Source: Lachnospiraceae bacterium M18-1 (GTDB lineage: Bacteria; Bacillota; Clostridia; Lachnospirales; Lachnospiraceae). From it: a DNA stretch of 64,000 nucleotides. Both the position numbers and the translations under genes were made by a program. This document shows, in pieces, positions 53,704 through 62,836 of the stretch. The stretch lies in NCBI GenBank assembly GCA_000403295.2, contig KE159612.1:417242-481241 (forward strand), written 5' to 3'. The notes beneath the pieces were generated by a model, which was not told the origin of the DNA, searched no databases, and worked only from the letters and a program-made list of their open reading frames with translations. Each line of letters starts with the position of its first letter. Position 1 is the first letter of the stretch.

Positions 53704-55550
53704 GTATATTAAAATTAAAGCCGAGCTGCAAGGATTACCTCTGGGGCGGCAGCAGGCTTATCAAGGAATATGGAAAAGAATATGAAGGGGAAGTGCTGGC
53801 GGAGACGTGGGAGCTGTCCTGCCATCCGGACGGCCCGTCTGTTATCCGAAATGGAGCATATGCCGGGAAGACGCTTCCGGAATATATCAGCGGAGAGGGA
53901 CGGCAGGTGCTGGGAACGCACTGCCGGAGGTTCCGGGATTTCCCCATCCTGACAAAATTCATCGATGCAAGGGACAACCTGTCCATCCAGGTCCATCCTG
54001 ACAACCGTTATGCCCTGAAAAATGAAGGCCAATACGGAAAGACCGAGATGTGGTACGTGATGGATGCCGGAAAGGACGCATTTTTGTACTATGGATTCCA
54101 GAGGGAGATCACAAAGGAGGAATTTGCGCAGCGGATCAGGGAGGATACGCTCCTGGAAGTGCTGAATGCGGTTCCGGTGCAGAAAGGGGATGTGCTGTTC
54201 ATCGAATCCGGCACGATCCACGCCATCGGAAAGGACATTCTGATCGCGGAGATCCAGCAAAATTCCAACGTGACCTACCGGGTCTATGACTACGGACGGG
54301 TGGGAAAGGACGGAAAAAAGCGGGATCTGCACATCGAAAAGGCGCTTGCCGTTACCAACCGGATTCCCATTGTCCGAAAGAACAGCAGCTATCCCCATGC
54401 GGCGGACTGTGATTATTTTACGGTGGATAAGCTGAACCTGGACGGAAGGGTGATGCAGAAGCTGAGCGGAAAGGTTTCCGAGGAATCCTTCGCCAGCATC
54501 CTGATCCTGGACGGGGAGGGCACGATTTCCGACGAAAGGGAGGAACTGGCTTATCACAAGGGGGACAGCTTTTTCCTCTCGGCCGGGAGCGGAACCTATA
54601 CCATCGAAGGTTCCTGCGACGCCCTGGTCACAACGATCCGGGAAAAGGCGGCCCAGGTGCGGATCGGCATTGACATCGGCGGCGCTGATACGAGGATCGG
54701 CCTGGTGGACGTACATCAGAAGCTGATCGCATGGAAAACGGTCAGGACAAATGCCATGCGCCCGGCAAAGGAAGTGATCCAGGAGATCGGCCGGACTGCG
54801 CTTTCGCTTCTGGAGGAGCAGGGCATTGCCATGGAGCAGTGTGTCGGGGCAGGAATCGGAGTGCCGGGAACCGTGGACAGAAAAAACGGGGTTGTCCGTT
54901 ATTCGAACAATATCAAATGGGAAGATGTGGACATCGCAAAAGAGATGGGCGCTTTCCTGCCCATTCCCATCTATATTGCCAATGACGCGGACTGCGCCGC
55001 GCTGGGCGAGGCGGCGGCAGGCGCAGGCCGGGGCTGTGAGGATGTGATCCTGTTTACCCTGGGAACCGGCGTGGGCGGCGGCGTCATCCTGGACGGCAGC
55101 ATTTATGAGGGAAGCGGGATCAGCGGCAGCGAACTGGGCCACATGGTCATCGTGGAAAACGGAGAACCCTGCACCTGCGGCCGCCGGGGCTGCCTGGAAG
55201 CTTATGTTTCCGTCCCGGCTCTGATCCGGGAAGCCCTGGCCGCTGCAGGAAAGGATCTGACGCCGGAAGAGATTTTTGCGGCGGCAAAGGAGGACCCTGC
55301 GGTGAAAGAGGTGGTGAATACCTACATCCGCAGGCTGGGGACAGGCATCGTGAATGCGGTCAATATTTTCCGCCCCCGGCTGGTAATCCTTGGCGGCAGG
55401 ATCTCGGAACAGGGGGATGTACTGATCAAACCGCTGGAGGAGCAGCTTAGACAGGGGTGCTTCGGCGGAGAAAAAAGCGGGATTCCCGAGATCAGGACGG
55501 CGGTGCTGGGCAGCCATGCAGGGATAATCGGGGCGGCAAGCCTGATCTGA
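53700..55550 (+). CDS. Fused class I mannose-6-phosphate isomerase and ROK sugar kinase
   Basis: The 616-residue protein joins two enzymes. Residues 1-315 form a ManA-type cupin isomerase, with metal ligands in IQVHPDN, GKTEMWYV and GTIHAIGKD. Residues 320-616 form a ROK kinase, with RIGIDIGG, the catalytic aspartate in NDADCAALGE, the phosphate loop LGTGVGGG, SELGHM, and the zinc motif CTCGRRGC. The fused protein could both phosphorylate hexose released by the phosphorylase and glycosidase and convert mannose-6-phosphate to fructose-6-phosphate. The ATP loop has Ala where most ROK proteins have Thr (DIGGAD). Its ATG overlaps the GH1 stop. It is the last gene of the operon. Confidence 0.92.
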   Translation: MSILKLKPSCKDYLWGGSRLIKEYGKEYEGEVLAETWELSCHPDGPSVIRNGAYAGKTLPEYISGEGRQVLGTHCRRFRDFPILTKFIDARDNLSIQVHPDNRYALKNEGQYGKTEMWYVMDAGKDAFLYYGFQREITKEEFAQRIREDTLLEVLNAVPVQKGDVLFIESGTIHAIGKDILIAEIQQNSNVTYRVYDYGRVGKDGKKRDLHIEKALAVTNRIPIVRKNSSYPHAADCDYFTVDKLNLDGRVMQKLSGKVSEESFASILILDGEGTISDEREELAYHKGDSFFLSAGSGTYTIEGSCDALVTTIREKAAQVRIGIDIGGADTRIGLVDVHQKLIAWKTVRTNAMRPAKEVIQEIGRTALSLLEEQGIAMEQCVGAGIGVPGTVDRKNGVVRYSNNIKWEDVDIAKEMGAFLPIPIYIANDADCAALGEAAAGAGRGCEDVILFTLGTGVGGGVILDGSIYEGSGISGSELGHMVIVENGEPCTCGRRGCLEAYVSVPALIREALAAAGKDLTPEEIFAAAKEDPAVKEVVNTYIRRLGTGIVNAVNIFRPRLVILGGRISEQGDVLIKPLEEQLRQGCFGGEKSGIPEIRTAVLGSHAGIIGAASLI

Positions 55551-55692
55551 CCGGAAGCCTTTTGGATTTATGGGCTGAGGATCGCTGCAGTGAGAACCGG
55601 TACAGGGACGATGGGATTATGAAATGCCGCTTCTGCCCGGGCGTGCGGCCTGGGGCAGGGGGGATAAAAAACAGCAGATTGATTCAGAACGG

Positions 55693-55734
55693 GAAGGGAA
55701 ATGTGCCTGAAAGCGGTACAGTTCCCTTCTTTTT
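55693..55734 (+). terminator. Terminator of the mannoside operon
   Basis: GAAGGGAA (55693-55700) pairs with TTCCCTTC (55722-55729) and is followed by TTTTTG. It lies 140 bases after the last operon gene. Confidence 0.75.
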
Positions 55735-55886
55735 GTGTCCCCTTTGCGAGGGGAGTGCTTTTGGGGGATTAAAATGATGGGAGGGCGGAATGGAATTGCT
55801 GAGACGGCGGACGGAATGAAGGGAGTGACAAACGGATTAAAATGTGAACGAATCGTGAACGAACCGTTAATGAAAAAGGATATATA

Positions 55887-55915
55887 TTGAACAATTTCAG
55901 AGAATCAGGTATACT
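55887..55915 (+). promoter_or_regulatory. Promoter of the HtrA-like gene
   Basis: TTGAAC (55887-55892) and TATACT (55910-55915) are exactly 17 bases apart. Transcription would begin near 55921, giving a leader of about 210 bases. Confidence 0.75.
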
Positions 55916-55920
55916 ATAGC

Positions 55921-55941
55921 AAAAGGGGTATCCGACCCTTT
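55921..55941 (+). promoter_or_regulatory. Hairpin at the expected transcription start
   Basis: AAAAGGG pairs with CCCTTTT around an eight-base loop, right at the predicted 5' end of the message. A 5' stem of this kind can stabilise an mRNA. Confidence 0.45.
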
Positions 55942-56032
55942 TCATTGTGGCGTGTGATAAGCAGGTATACAAAAACGGGTTACTTTTTGCACCCGGTCAG
56001 GGTGGGAACTGTAGCTGGAATGACGTTGGAGC

Positions 56033-56086
56033 CTGGTGTAGCGACACATTTACTTTCAGTCAAATGTAAATGTGTCAGTACACCAG
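56033..56086. repeat. Long palindrome in the leader (family C ends)
   Basis: CTGGTGTA-x2-GACACATTTAC pairs with GTAAATGTGTC-x2-TACACCAG across a 12-base loop, 19 of 21 positions paired. Each arm resembles the ends of the MITE-like element at 40503-40651 (CTGGTGCAGTGTCTCATTTA). Confidence 0.7.
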
Positions 56087-56133
56087 ATCCGGCAGTATGT
56101 TTGAAAAAAAGGATTGTGGAGCCGGAGGATTGT

Positions 56134-57555
56134 ATGGAAGAGCGGAAACCGGAAGAGCAAAAGAGCCTGGATGAGTATTCCCAAAGGGAATCCCAGAATA
56201 CACGTCCCTGCGGGACGGGCGAAGTTGATTCGACGAATTATGGTCAGGGAGAGCAGGAAGAAAAATCTGCGGCGGGAGATGAGCCGCCGTCCGGCTCTGA
56301 GGAAGAGGAGCGGGAAGTATTTTCATTTTTACAGGAAACCATTAAGCCGAAACCGGTCACCGGAGGACAGATCGCGCTGCAGCTTGTGAAAGTGGCAGTA
56401 TACGGCCTGATCATCGGGGTAACTGCCTGCTGCGGTTTTTATGCGCTGCGGCCCTGGGCAGAAGAGACATTTCACGAGGAGGCCCAGGAGGTCACGCTTC
56501 CGGGGGACGAAGAGGAGGTAACGGAACCGGTTTCAGAGGAAGAAGAGGAAAAGGAACCGGAACCGGAGCCTCAGATCATCGTTCCGGAATTGACTGCGGA
56601 CAGTTACCGGGAGATCATGCAGAGTATGTATGCCATTGCAAAGGAAGCGGAGAAGTGTGTCGTTTATGTCCGGAGAGCAAAAGAGGAGGCTCCTGCCGGA
56701 GAAGGACCGCATACCGGTACGACCGGGCTGCTGGCAGCGGACAACGGCCAGGAACTTTTGGTTCTTTCAGATAATTCTGTCTGTGAGGGCGCAAAACAGT
56801 GGTCTGTTATATTTCCCGACCATACACAGCATCAGGCGAAGCTGGTGAAGCAGGACGGCAACCGGGGGCTGGCAGTATTCGGAATTGACCGGGCTTCCAT
56901 TTCAGAAAGTACATGGAATGTGATTCAGGTGGCAGAACTGGGGAACTCCAATATTTCCGTGCAGGGAGATCTGGTGATCGCCCTTGGACAGATGTTTGGG
57001 TATGAGAACGGGCTCGGCTATGGCATCATCAGTGCGAAGGAGTGGGATTATGACTATGCGGACGGCCAGTGCGGTGTGATCGCGACAGATATTGCAGCAT
57101 CCGCCGGCGCAAGCGGTATCCTGTTCAACCAGAAGGGCCAGGTCATTGGCCTGATGAAAAGCGCTATTCTGGGCGAAGGCGCGTCCGCTTCGGCAAATGC
57201 CCTGGCAGTCTCAGATATGAAGCAGGTCATGGGCCTTCTGCTCAATGGGGAAACCGTCCCCTATACCGGAATCTTCGGCACAGCCGTGACTGATGAACTT
57301 TCCAAGGAAAAGAAGATTCCTAAAGGTCTGTATGTGACAAATGTGCAGGCGGATTCTCCGGCTATGAAAGCCGGAATCCAGAACGGGGATGTGATCCTGG
57401 AGGTGGGAGACTCCAGTGTTACCGGGATTATTTCCTATGAAAAGGCTGTGCTGGAACGCCAGGCAGGAGAGATCGTGAAGGTGAAAGGGCAGCGGCTGGG
57501 AAGCGGCGGCTATGTGGAGGTGGAGTTCTCGGTGACGATGGGGAGTATCGAGTAA
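56134..57555 (+). CDS. Membrane-anchored HtrA-like protein with PDZ domain, probably inactive
   Basis: The 473-residue protein has an acidic cytoplasmic head (1-80), one membrane helix (about 85-105), a Glu-rich spacer, a chymotrypsin-like domain (about 150-370) and a PDZ domain (about 385-470, IPKGLYVTNVQADSPAMKAGIQNGDVIL). The HtrA motif NNHVVEGA reads SDNSVCEGA, so the catalytic His is Ser215. The Asp of TDLAV is Gly245 (NRGLAV). Only the Ser of GNSGG remains, as Ser327 in GASGI. It should not be a protease. The ATG at 56134 follows CGGAGGA. A role as a scaffold or sensor at the envelope is possible. Confidence 0.85.
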   Translation: MEERKPEEQKSLDEYSQRESQNTRPCGTGEVDSTNYGQGEQEEKSAAGDEPPSGSEEEEREVFSFLQETIKPKPVTGGQIALQLVKVAVYGLIIGVTACCGFYALRPWAEETFHEEAQEVTLPGDEEEVTEPVSEEEEEKEPEPEPQIIVPELTADSYREIMQSMYAIAKEAEKCVVYVRRAKEEAPAGEGPHTGTTGLLAADNGQELLVLSDNSVCEGAKQWSVIFPDHTQHQAKLVKQDGNRGLAVFGIDRASISESTWNVIQVAELGNSNISVQGDLVIALGQMFGYENGLGYGIISAKEWDYDYADGQCGVIATDIAASAGASGILFNQKGQVIGLMKSAILGEGASASANALAVSDMKQVMGLLLNGETVPYTGIFGTAVTDELSKEKKIPKGLYVTNVQADSPAMKAGIQNGDVILEVGDSSVTGIISYEKAVLERQAGEIVKVKGQRLGSGGYVEVEFSVTMGSIE

Positions 57556-57666
57556 AAGACCTGATACGGTGATTTTTTAATGAACGAATTGGAATAGCAA
57601 GATCTAATAATCTCTGCCGTTTCGATTTGCTGCAAAATTTATATAGAAAGAGGATAAACAAAGAAT

Positions 57667-58605
57667 ATGTATATTAAGGATTTACGCGGGGGCGAGACGA
57701 TCAGAAGTATTTACATGTGCAGGGCAAAGCGCTCTGCGGAGACGCGGAACGGAAAGCCTTATGACAATCTGCTCCTGCAGGATAAGACCGGCACCCTGGA
57801 CGGAAAGGTGTGGGATCCCAATTCTCAGGGGATCGCAGACTACGAGGAGAAAGATTTTATTGAGGTTTACGGTGAGGTGATCACGTACAACAACAACCTG
57901 CAGCTGAACATCAAACAGCTCAGGAAGGCAGCCGAGGGCGAATATAACCCTGCGGATTACATGCCTGTTTCCGAAAAAAATATCGACGGGATGTATCAGG
58001 AGCTGCTCTCCTGCATCAAAAATATTTCCAACGAGTATCTGCGCCAGGCGGTGGAATATTATTTCGTAAAAAATGAAGCATTTATCAAAGCGTTCAAGTC
58101 ACATTCCGCAGCCAAGACCGTGCACCACGGCTTCTGCGGGGGGCTTCTGGAGCATACGCTGAGCGTGGTCCATCTGTGCGAATATTTCGCAGGGACATAC
58201 AGGTTCCTGAATAAGGACCTGCTGATCGCATCTGCAGTCTGCCACGACATCGGCAAGGTTCGGGAGTTGTCCGAATTTCCGGATAATGACTACACAGACG
58301 AGGGACAGCTCATCGGTCATATCGTGATTGGTTCGGAAATGTTGTCCGAGGCTATTCGTTCAGTCCCGGGCTTCCCAGTGATGCTGGCAAATGAATGGAA
58401 GCATTGCATTCTGGCGCATCACGGTGAACTGGAATTTGGCTCGCCGAAAAAACCGGCGCTGGCAGAAGCGCTCGCGCTGAATCTGGCGGATAATACAGAT
58501 GCAAAGCTGCAGACGATGAAGGAAATATTTAAGGATAAAAGCGGGACGGAATGGCTGGGGTATAACCGGCTGTTTGAGTCGAATCTGAGAAAAACATCGG
58601 TTTGA
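57667..58605 (+). CDS. YhaM-type 3'-5' exoribonuclease (OB-fold plus HD domain)
   Basis: The 312-residue protein has an N-terminal OB-fold (MYIKDLRGGETIRSIYMC, LLLQDKTGTLDGKVWD) and a C-terminal HD domain with metal ligands in HHGFCGGLLEHT, CHDIGK and LAHHG. This is the layout of YhaM, which degrades RNA and single-stranded DNA from the 3' end. AAGAGGATAAACAAAG precedes the ATG. The rlmD gene begins nine bases after its stop, so the two RNA enzymes form an operon. Confidence 0.9.
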   Translation: MYIKDLRGGETIRSIYMCRAKRSAETRNGKPYDNLLLQDKTGTLDGKVWDPNSQGIADYEEKDFIEVYGEVITYNNNLQLNIKQLRKAAEGEYNPADYMPVSEKNIDGMYQELLSCIKNISNEYLRQAVEYYFVKNEAFIKAFKSHSAAKTVHHGFCGGLLEHTLSVVHLCEYFAGTYRFLNKDLLIASAVCHDIGKVRELSEFPDNDYTDEGQLIGHIVIGSEMLSEAIRSVPGFPVMLANEWKHCILAHHGELEFGSPKKPALAEALALNLADNTDAKLQTMKEIFKDKSGTEWLGYNRLFESNLRKTSV

Positions 58606-58614
58606 GGTATTTAT

Positions 58615-60492
58615 ATGCAGAAAAATGAATCAGTGACAGTGACAATCCAGGATATGGGCGTCAATGGAGAAGGTATAGGCAGAGTGAATGGCTATACCTT
58701 ATTTATTAAGGATGCAGTCATCGGAGACGTGGTGGAAGCCAGGGTGACAAAAGCAAAGAAGAACTATGGTTATGCAAGATTGATGAATATTATTACACCG
58801 TCCAAGCACCGGGTAGAGCCTGTGTGTAGATTTGCCAGAAAATGCGGTGGCTGCCAGATCCAGGAAATGTCCTACGAAAAGCAGTTGGAGTTCAAGCAGA
58901 ACAAGGTTCTGGGAAACCTGGAACGGATCGGCGGTTTTTCCAGGGAACTGCTGTCGGAGGTGTTCGAGCCGATCATTGGGATGGAGAAGCCCTTCGGCTA
59001 TCGGAACAAGGCGCAGTTTCCGTTCGGCACGGATAAAAACGGGCAGCCCATCACCGGGTTTTATGCCGGGAGGACGCATGATATTATAGCGAATACGGAC
59101 TGTGCGCTGGGAGTAGGGGTGAATCGGGAGATTCTGGAGATTGTGCTTGCATTTATGAAAAAGTATGGGGTGCGTTCCTATGATGAAAAGACCGGGGAAG
59201 GTCTGATTCGGCATGTGCTGATTCGGTATGGGTTTGCTACGAAGGAGATCATGGTGTGCGTGGTGGTGAACCGGGGGAAAGCGGAATACGGAAAATGTGA
59301 GGATAAGGATTGCGTGAATCGTGAGAAAGCGGATTGTGAGAATTGTGAGAAAGCGGATTGCGTGAATTGCGAGAAAGCGGATTGCGTGAATTGCGAGAAA
59401 ATGGATTGCGAGAAATTGGATCGTGTGAATCGAGGAAATAGGGGGACGAAGGGGCTGGAGAGAGGAAGCGTGATGGGTTTCAGTTGGATTCCGCATCAGG
59501 AGGTTCTGGTGGAAGAACTGGCCCGGATTCCCGGCATGACGAGTATCACGGTGAGTCCCAACCCCAGACAGACGAATGTGATTATGGGGGAGCGGTATGA
59601 AGTTCTGTGGGGACAGCCGTTTATCACAGATTATATCGGAGCGGTGAAATATCAGATTTCCCCGCTGTCTTTTTACCAGGTGAATCCGGTGCAGACGGAA
59701 AAGCTGTACGGGCTTGCGATGGAATATGCAGATCTGAAGGGCGAGGAGACAGTGTGGGATCTGTACTGCGGGATTGGGACAATTTCCCTGTTTTTGGCGC
59801 AGAAGGCGGGGAAAGTGTACGGAGTGGAGATTGTACCCCAGGCGGTGGAGGACGCCAGGAGAAACGCGGAAATTAATGGGATTGAGAATGCGGAGTTTTA
59901 TGTCGGGAAAGCCGAGGAAGTGCTGCCGGGGTATTATGAGCTGTATGAGAAGGAGCACCCGGGGGAGCGGGCGCATGCGGATGTGATCGTGGTGGATCCG
60001 CCTCGGAAAGGGTGCGATGAGGGGCTGTTAAAGACGATGGCGGATATGCGGCCGGAGAGGATTGTGTATGTGAGCTGCGATTCGGCGACGCTGGCACGGG
60101 ATTTGAGGTATTTGTGCGAGCGGGGGTATGAGGTGAAGAAGGGGAGAGTTGTGGATCAGTTTGGGATGAGTGTGCATACGGAAAGTATCGTGTTGCTTTC
60201 AAAACTTAAATCAAATAAGTTGAAACATATCAATGTGGAATTAGAGATGGATGAACTTGATTTGACGGCGGCGGAGAGTAAAGCCACTTATGAGGAAATC
60301 AAGGATTATGTTCTGAAACAAAGCGGATTGAAAGTCAGCAACTTGTATATTGCACAGGTAAAGCAGAAATATGGGATTATTGAGAGGGAAAATTATAATC
60401 TGAAGAAATTGGAAAATTCCAGACAGCCGAAATGCCCGCCAGAGAAGGAAATGGCTATAAGGGAGGCATTGGAACATTTTCGTATGATTTGA
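58615..60492 (+). CDS. rlmD: 23S rRNA (uracil-5-)-methyltransferase RlmD with repeat insert
   Basis: The 625-residue protein has a TRAM domain (1-60), the 4Fe-4S cysteines (CRFARKCGGC and a later Cys), a SAM domain (VWDLYCGIGTISLFLA) and the catalytic DPPRKG and VSCDSATLARDL motifs. It methylates one uridine of 23S rRNA, usually U1939. Two features are unusual. Residues about 222-280 hold a Cys-rich insert of tandem eight-residue units (EKADCVNC). The last 95 residues form an extra helical domain (from about 535) of a kind found on clostridial RumA proteins. Family members usually have about 450-480 residues. It follows the YhaM gene closely. Confidence 0.92.
   Translation: MQKNESVTVTIQDMGVNGEGIGRVNGYTLFIKDAVIGDVVEARVTKAKKNYGYARLMNIITPSKHRVEPVCRFARKCGGCQIQEMSYEKQLEFKQNKVLGNLERIGGFSRELLSEVFEPIIGMEKPFGYRNKAQFPFGTDKNGQPITGFYAGRTHDIIANTDCALGVGVNREILEIVLAFMKKYGVRSYDEKTGEGLIRHVLIRYGFATKEIMVCVVVNRGKAEYGKCEDKDCVNREKADCENCEKADCVNCEKADCVNCEKMDCEKLDRVNRGNRGTKGLERGSVMGFSWIPHQEVLVEELARIPGMTSITVSPNPRQTNVIMGERYEVLWGQPFITDYIGAVKYQISPLSFYQVNPVQTEKLYGLAMEYADLKGEETVWDLYCGIGTISLFLAQKAGKVYGVEIVPQAVEDARRNAEINGIENAEFYVGKAEEVLPGYYELYEKEHPGERAHADVIVVDPPRKGCDEGLLKTMADMRPERIVYVSCDSATLARDLRYLCERGYEVKKGRVVDQFGMSVHTESIVLLSKLKSNKLKHINVELEMDELDLTAAESKATYEEIKDYVLKQSGLKVSNLYIAQVKQKYGIIERENYNLKKLENSRQPKCPPEKEMAIREALEHFRMI
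59299..59418. repeat. Tandem 24-bp units inside rlmD
   Basis: Units begin at 59299, 59323, 59347, 59371 and 59395 (partial). Units 3 and 4 are identical and encode EKADCVNC. The unit length keeps the frame. Confidence 0.9.
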
Positions 60493-60617
60493 TGGCGGAG
60501 TGGAATTGATGAGATATTTTTTTGTAATTTTCGTAAAAAATATACAGAATAAACTTTTTGAAAAATGTTTTCCATACTTTTACGGGATTTAAGAATTAAG
60601 ATGATTAGAAGAAAAGA

Positions 60618-62798
60618 ATGATTTCAGGAGAATACTACCAAACAAAATGTAGAGAGACAGGTTATAGTGATGAATTGAAGCAGTGTATTGAAAATGCTTG
60701 TGAATATTGTATTGATAATATGCAATCGACAGTTTCAGGAAATCCATATTATAAGGGAGAGCATCCACTCATGTTATTGGGTGAAATTCAGAGTGGAAAA
60801 ACAAGAGCATTTACGGGTTTGATGGCTTTAGCATTTGACAATGGATTTGATTATATTTTTATATTGACTAAAAATAACAAAGCGTTAGTTGAACAGACAT
60901 ATAAACGAATGAGAAAGGAATTTAAGACATTTATAGACCAGGATAAAGTGGATGTGAATGATATTATGAAATTGCAAGATGAGCTAACACCGTATGAATT
61001 GGATAAAAAATTAATCATTATTGCAAAAAAGCAAAAGGATAATTTGCATAGAATTAGTAGTTTTATTAGATACACGATGATTAACGGTGAGAAAAATTGT
61101 TTAATTATCGATGACGAAGCAGATACGGCGAGCATAGGGTATGAAAAGATTAAAGATTCCATGGAAGATTTTAATCTCCGTACTGTAGCAGCTGAAGTTG
61201 ATAAAATTAGAGGAAGTTTAGATGGATGCGTGTTTGTTCAAGTTACAGCGACACCATACGCATTATATTTACAGCCAGACTTTGAAGGAATGGAAATAAA
61301 GCCTATAAAGCCGCTAAAGACAGTGTTGGTGCCATCTGGGGAAAAATATATAGGAGGGGAGTATTATTTTTTAAAGTCAAATGATGAGAACAGTCAAGGA
61401 AGGTTTATATTTGAAGAGGTATCTGATGAAGAGCAAGAGATAGTTTCAGCTAAAATTACAGATAGACGGAGATTTAAGGAAGAAGAAATTCTCATTAGGG
61501 AAGACAGAATGTCAACTTTTAAGCGTGGAATTATTAATTTTATTATGGGCGGGTGTATTTTAAACAGAAATGGGAAAAAACAAAAATATGCCTATGTCAT
61601 TCATACAGCAGTTGCACAACAAGCGCACGACAGAGTTGCTAATATTACAAAAACACTGATTTATCAGCTTAAAGAAAGAGCAGAGGAACATATTGTATAC
61701 ATAGAGAAACTCTTGCAAGAGAGTTACAGAGATATTTCTAATTCAGTTGTTGAATTTGGTTTCGATATGCCTGAATATGAGCAGATTAAAGAGGATTTTT
61801 ATTCTGCTATTGTACAAGGGGTAAAAGTAAGTGTCATTAATTCGAAAGATGATATTAACAAATATTTGAATGAGGATACGGGAGAGTTAAAGCTGAGAAC
61901 ACCATTTTCTATTTTTGTGGGAGGACAGGTATTAGACAGAGGAATTACAATTCCTAATATGGTTGGTTTTTATTACGCAAGGAATCCTAAAACGATGCAG
62001 CAGGACACGGTTATGCAGCATTCAAGAATGTTTGGGTACAGGGGAAATGATCTTCTTTCAATTACAAGATTTTATACTACGAGAAAAATTTATGAGAGTA
62101 TGGTAAAGATTACGGAGATTGACGTTGCTCTAAGAGATGATATTAGACACAATAGATTTGAAGATGGGATATGTTTTATCGAACGCAGGGGAGATACAGC
62201 GTCTACGGCTAAAATAGTGCCATGTTCACCAAGCAAGATTTCAGTTTCAAATGTGGTTTATTTAAAGCCTTCATCTCGTATTTTACCTATTGGTTTTTTG
62301 GCGAAAGCAAAGGCGATTTCGGATAAAGTAGTAAGAGAAGTTAATTTGATGTTAGATAGTATCATGCCAAGAGAACAAAAGAGAGAAGTAATCATTGATA
62401 TTGTTAAGGCAGAAAAGCTAATTGAAAAAGTATATAGCTGTCTGGTTCCAGATGAAAATACAGAGAGATTTGTAGAATACGATAAAATGATTTCTATATT
62501 AAGGTATGTTTCAAAACAGTCGGAAAAATGCTATTTAATTGTAAGGAGAAATCGTAATATGCCAAAATATAAAAAGGGCATGAGGTATATAGATTCTCCA
62601 GATACTGGACAGGATGAACAAAAATTAGCCAGAGAAATTTCCATAGATATGCCATGTTTAATTTTATTGCATCAAAACGGTGTTGCTGAAGGCTGGAAAG
62701 GCAGGGAGTTTTGGTGGCCGATACTGACTTTGCCTAAGAATACGCCTAAAACAATTTATGCTTTGCCAAATGTAGATGGAAGGATAAGAAAAAGATAA
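60618..62798 (+). CDS. Z1-domain helicase-like protein
   Basis: The 726-residue protein has an ATPase core with Walker A GEIQSGKT (about residue 56) and Walker B CLIIDDEADTAS. The Z1 region in the middle and second half is marked by IFVGGQVLDRGITIPNMVGFYYARN, MQHSRMFGYRG and TTRKIYE. Z1 proteins are SF2-helicase-like and occur in predicted restriction and phage-defence clusters, often with MutL-like ATPase and Vsr or other nucleases. Here only a DUF1016 nuclease follows, 39 bases downstream. The gene is far more AT-rich than rlmD before it, which points to recent transfer. Confidence 0.85.
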   Translation: MISGEYYQTKCRETGYSDELKQCIENACEYCIDNMQSTVSGNPYYKGEHPLMLLGEIQSGKTRAFTGLMALAFDNGFDYIFILTKNNKALVEQTYKRMRKEFKTFIDQDKVDVNDIMKLQDELTPYELDKKLIIIAKKQKDNLHRISSFIRYTMINGEKNCLIIDDEADTASIGYEKIKDSMEDFNLRTVAAEVDKIRGSLDGCVFVQVTATPYALYLQPDFEGMEIKPIKPLKTVLVPSGEKYIGGEYYFLKSNDENSQGRFIFEEVSDEEQEIVSAKITDRRRFKEEEILIREDRMSTFKRGIINFIMGGCILNRNGKKQKYAYVIHTAVAQQAHDRVANITKTLIYQLKERAEEHIVYIEKLLQESYRDISNSVVEFGFDMPEYEQIKEDFYSAIVQGVKVSVINSKDDINKYLNEDTGELKLRTPFSIFVGGQVLDRGITIPNMVGFYYARNPKTMQQDTVMQHSRMFGYRGNDLLSITRFYTTRKIYESMVKITEIDVALRDDIRHNRFEDGICFIERRGDTASTAKIVPCSPSKISVSNVVYLKPSSRILPIGFLAKAKAISDKVVREVNLMLDSIMPREQKREVIIDIVKAEKLIEKVYSCLVPDENTERFVEYDKMISILRYVSKQSEKCYLIVRRNRNMPKYKKGMRYIDSPDTGQDEQKLAREISIDMPCLILLHQNGVAEGWKGREFWWPILTLPKNTPKTIYALPNVDGRIRKR

Positions 62799-62836
62799 AC
62801 ATAGTGATTGGCAGAAATGAATATGGGAGGTGTTTT

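Larger units (their letters stand above)
55551..56133. other. Intergenic region and structured leader before the HtrA-like gene
   Basis: These 583 bases hold no gene that I can support. They contain the operon terminator (55693-55734), a consensus promoter (55887-55915) and a leader of over 200 bases with two hairpins. Confidence 0.6.

Noticed and set aside
53715..55517. 600-codon minus-strand frame opposite the ManA-ROK gene
   Set aside because: The plus strand has two complete enzyme domains; the minus frame has no motifs and no start signal.
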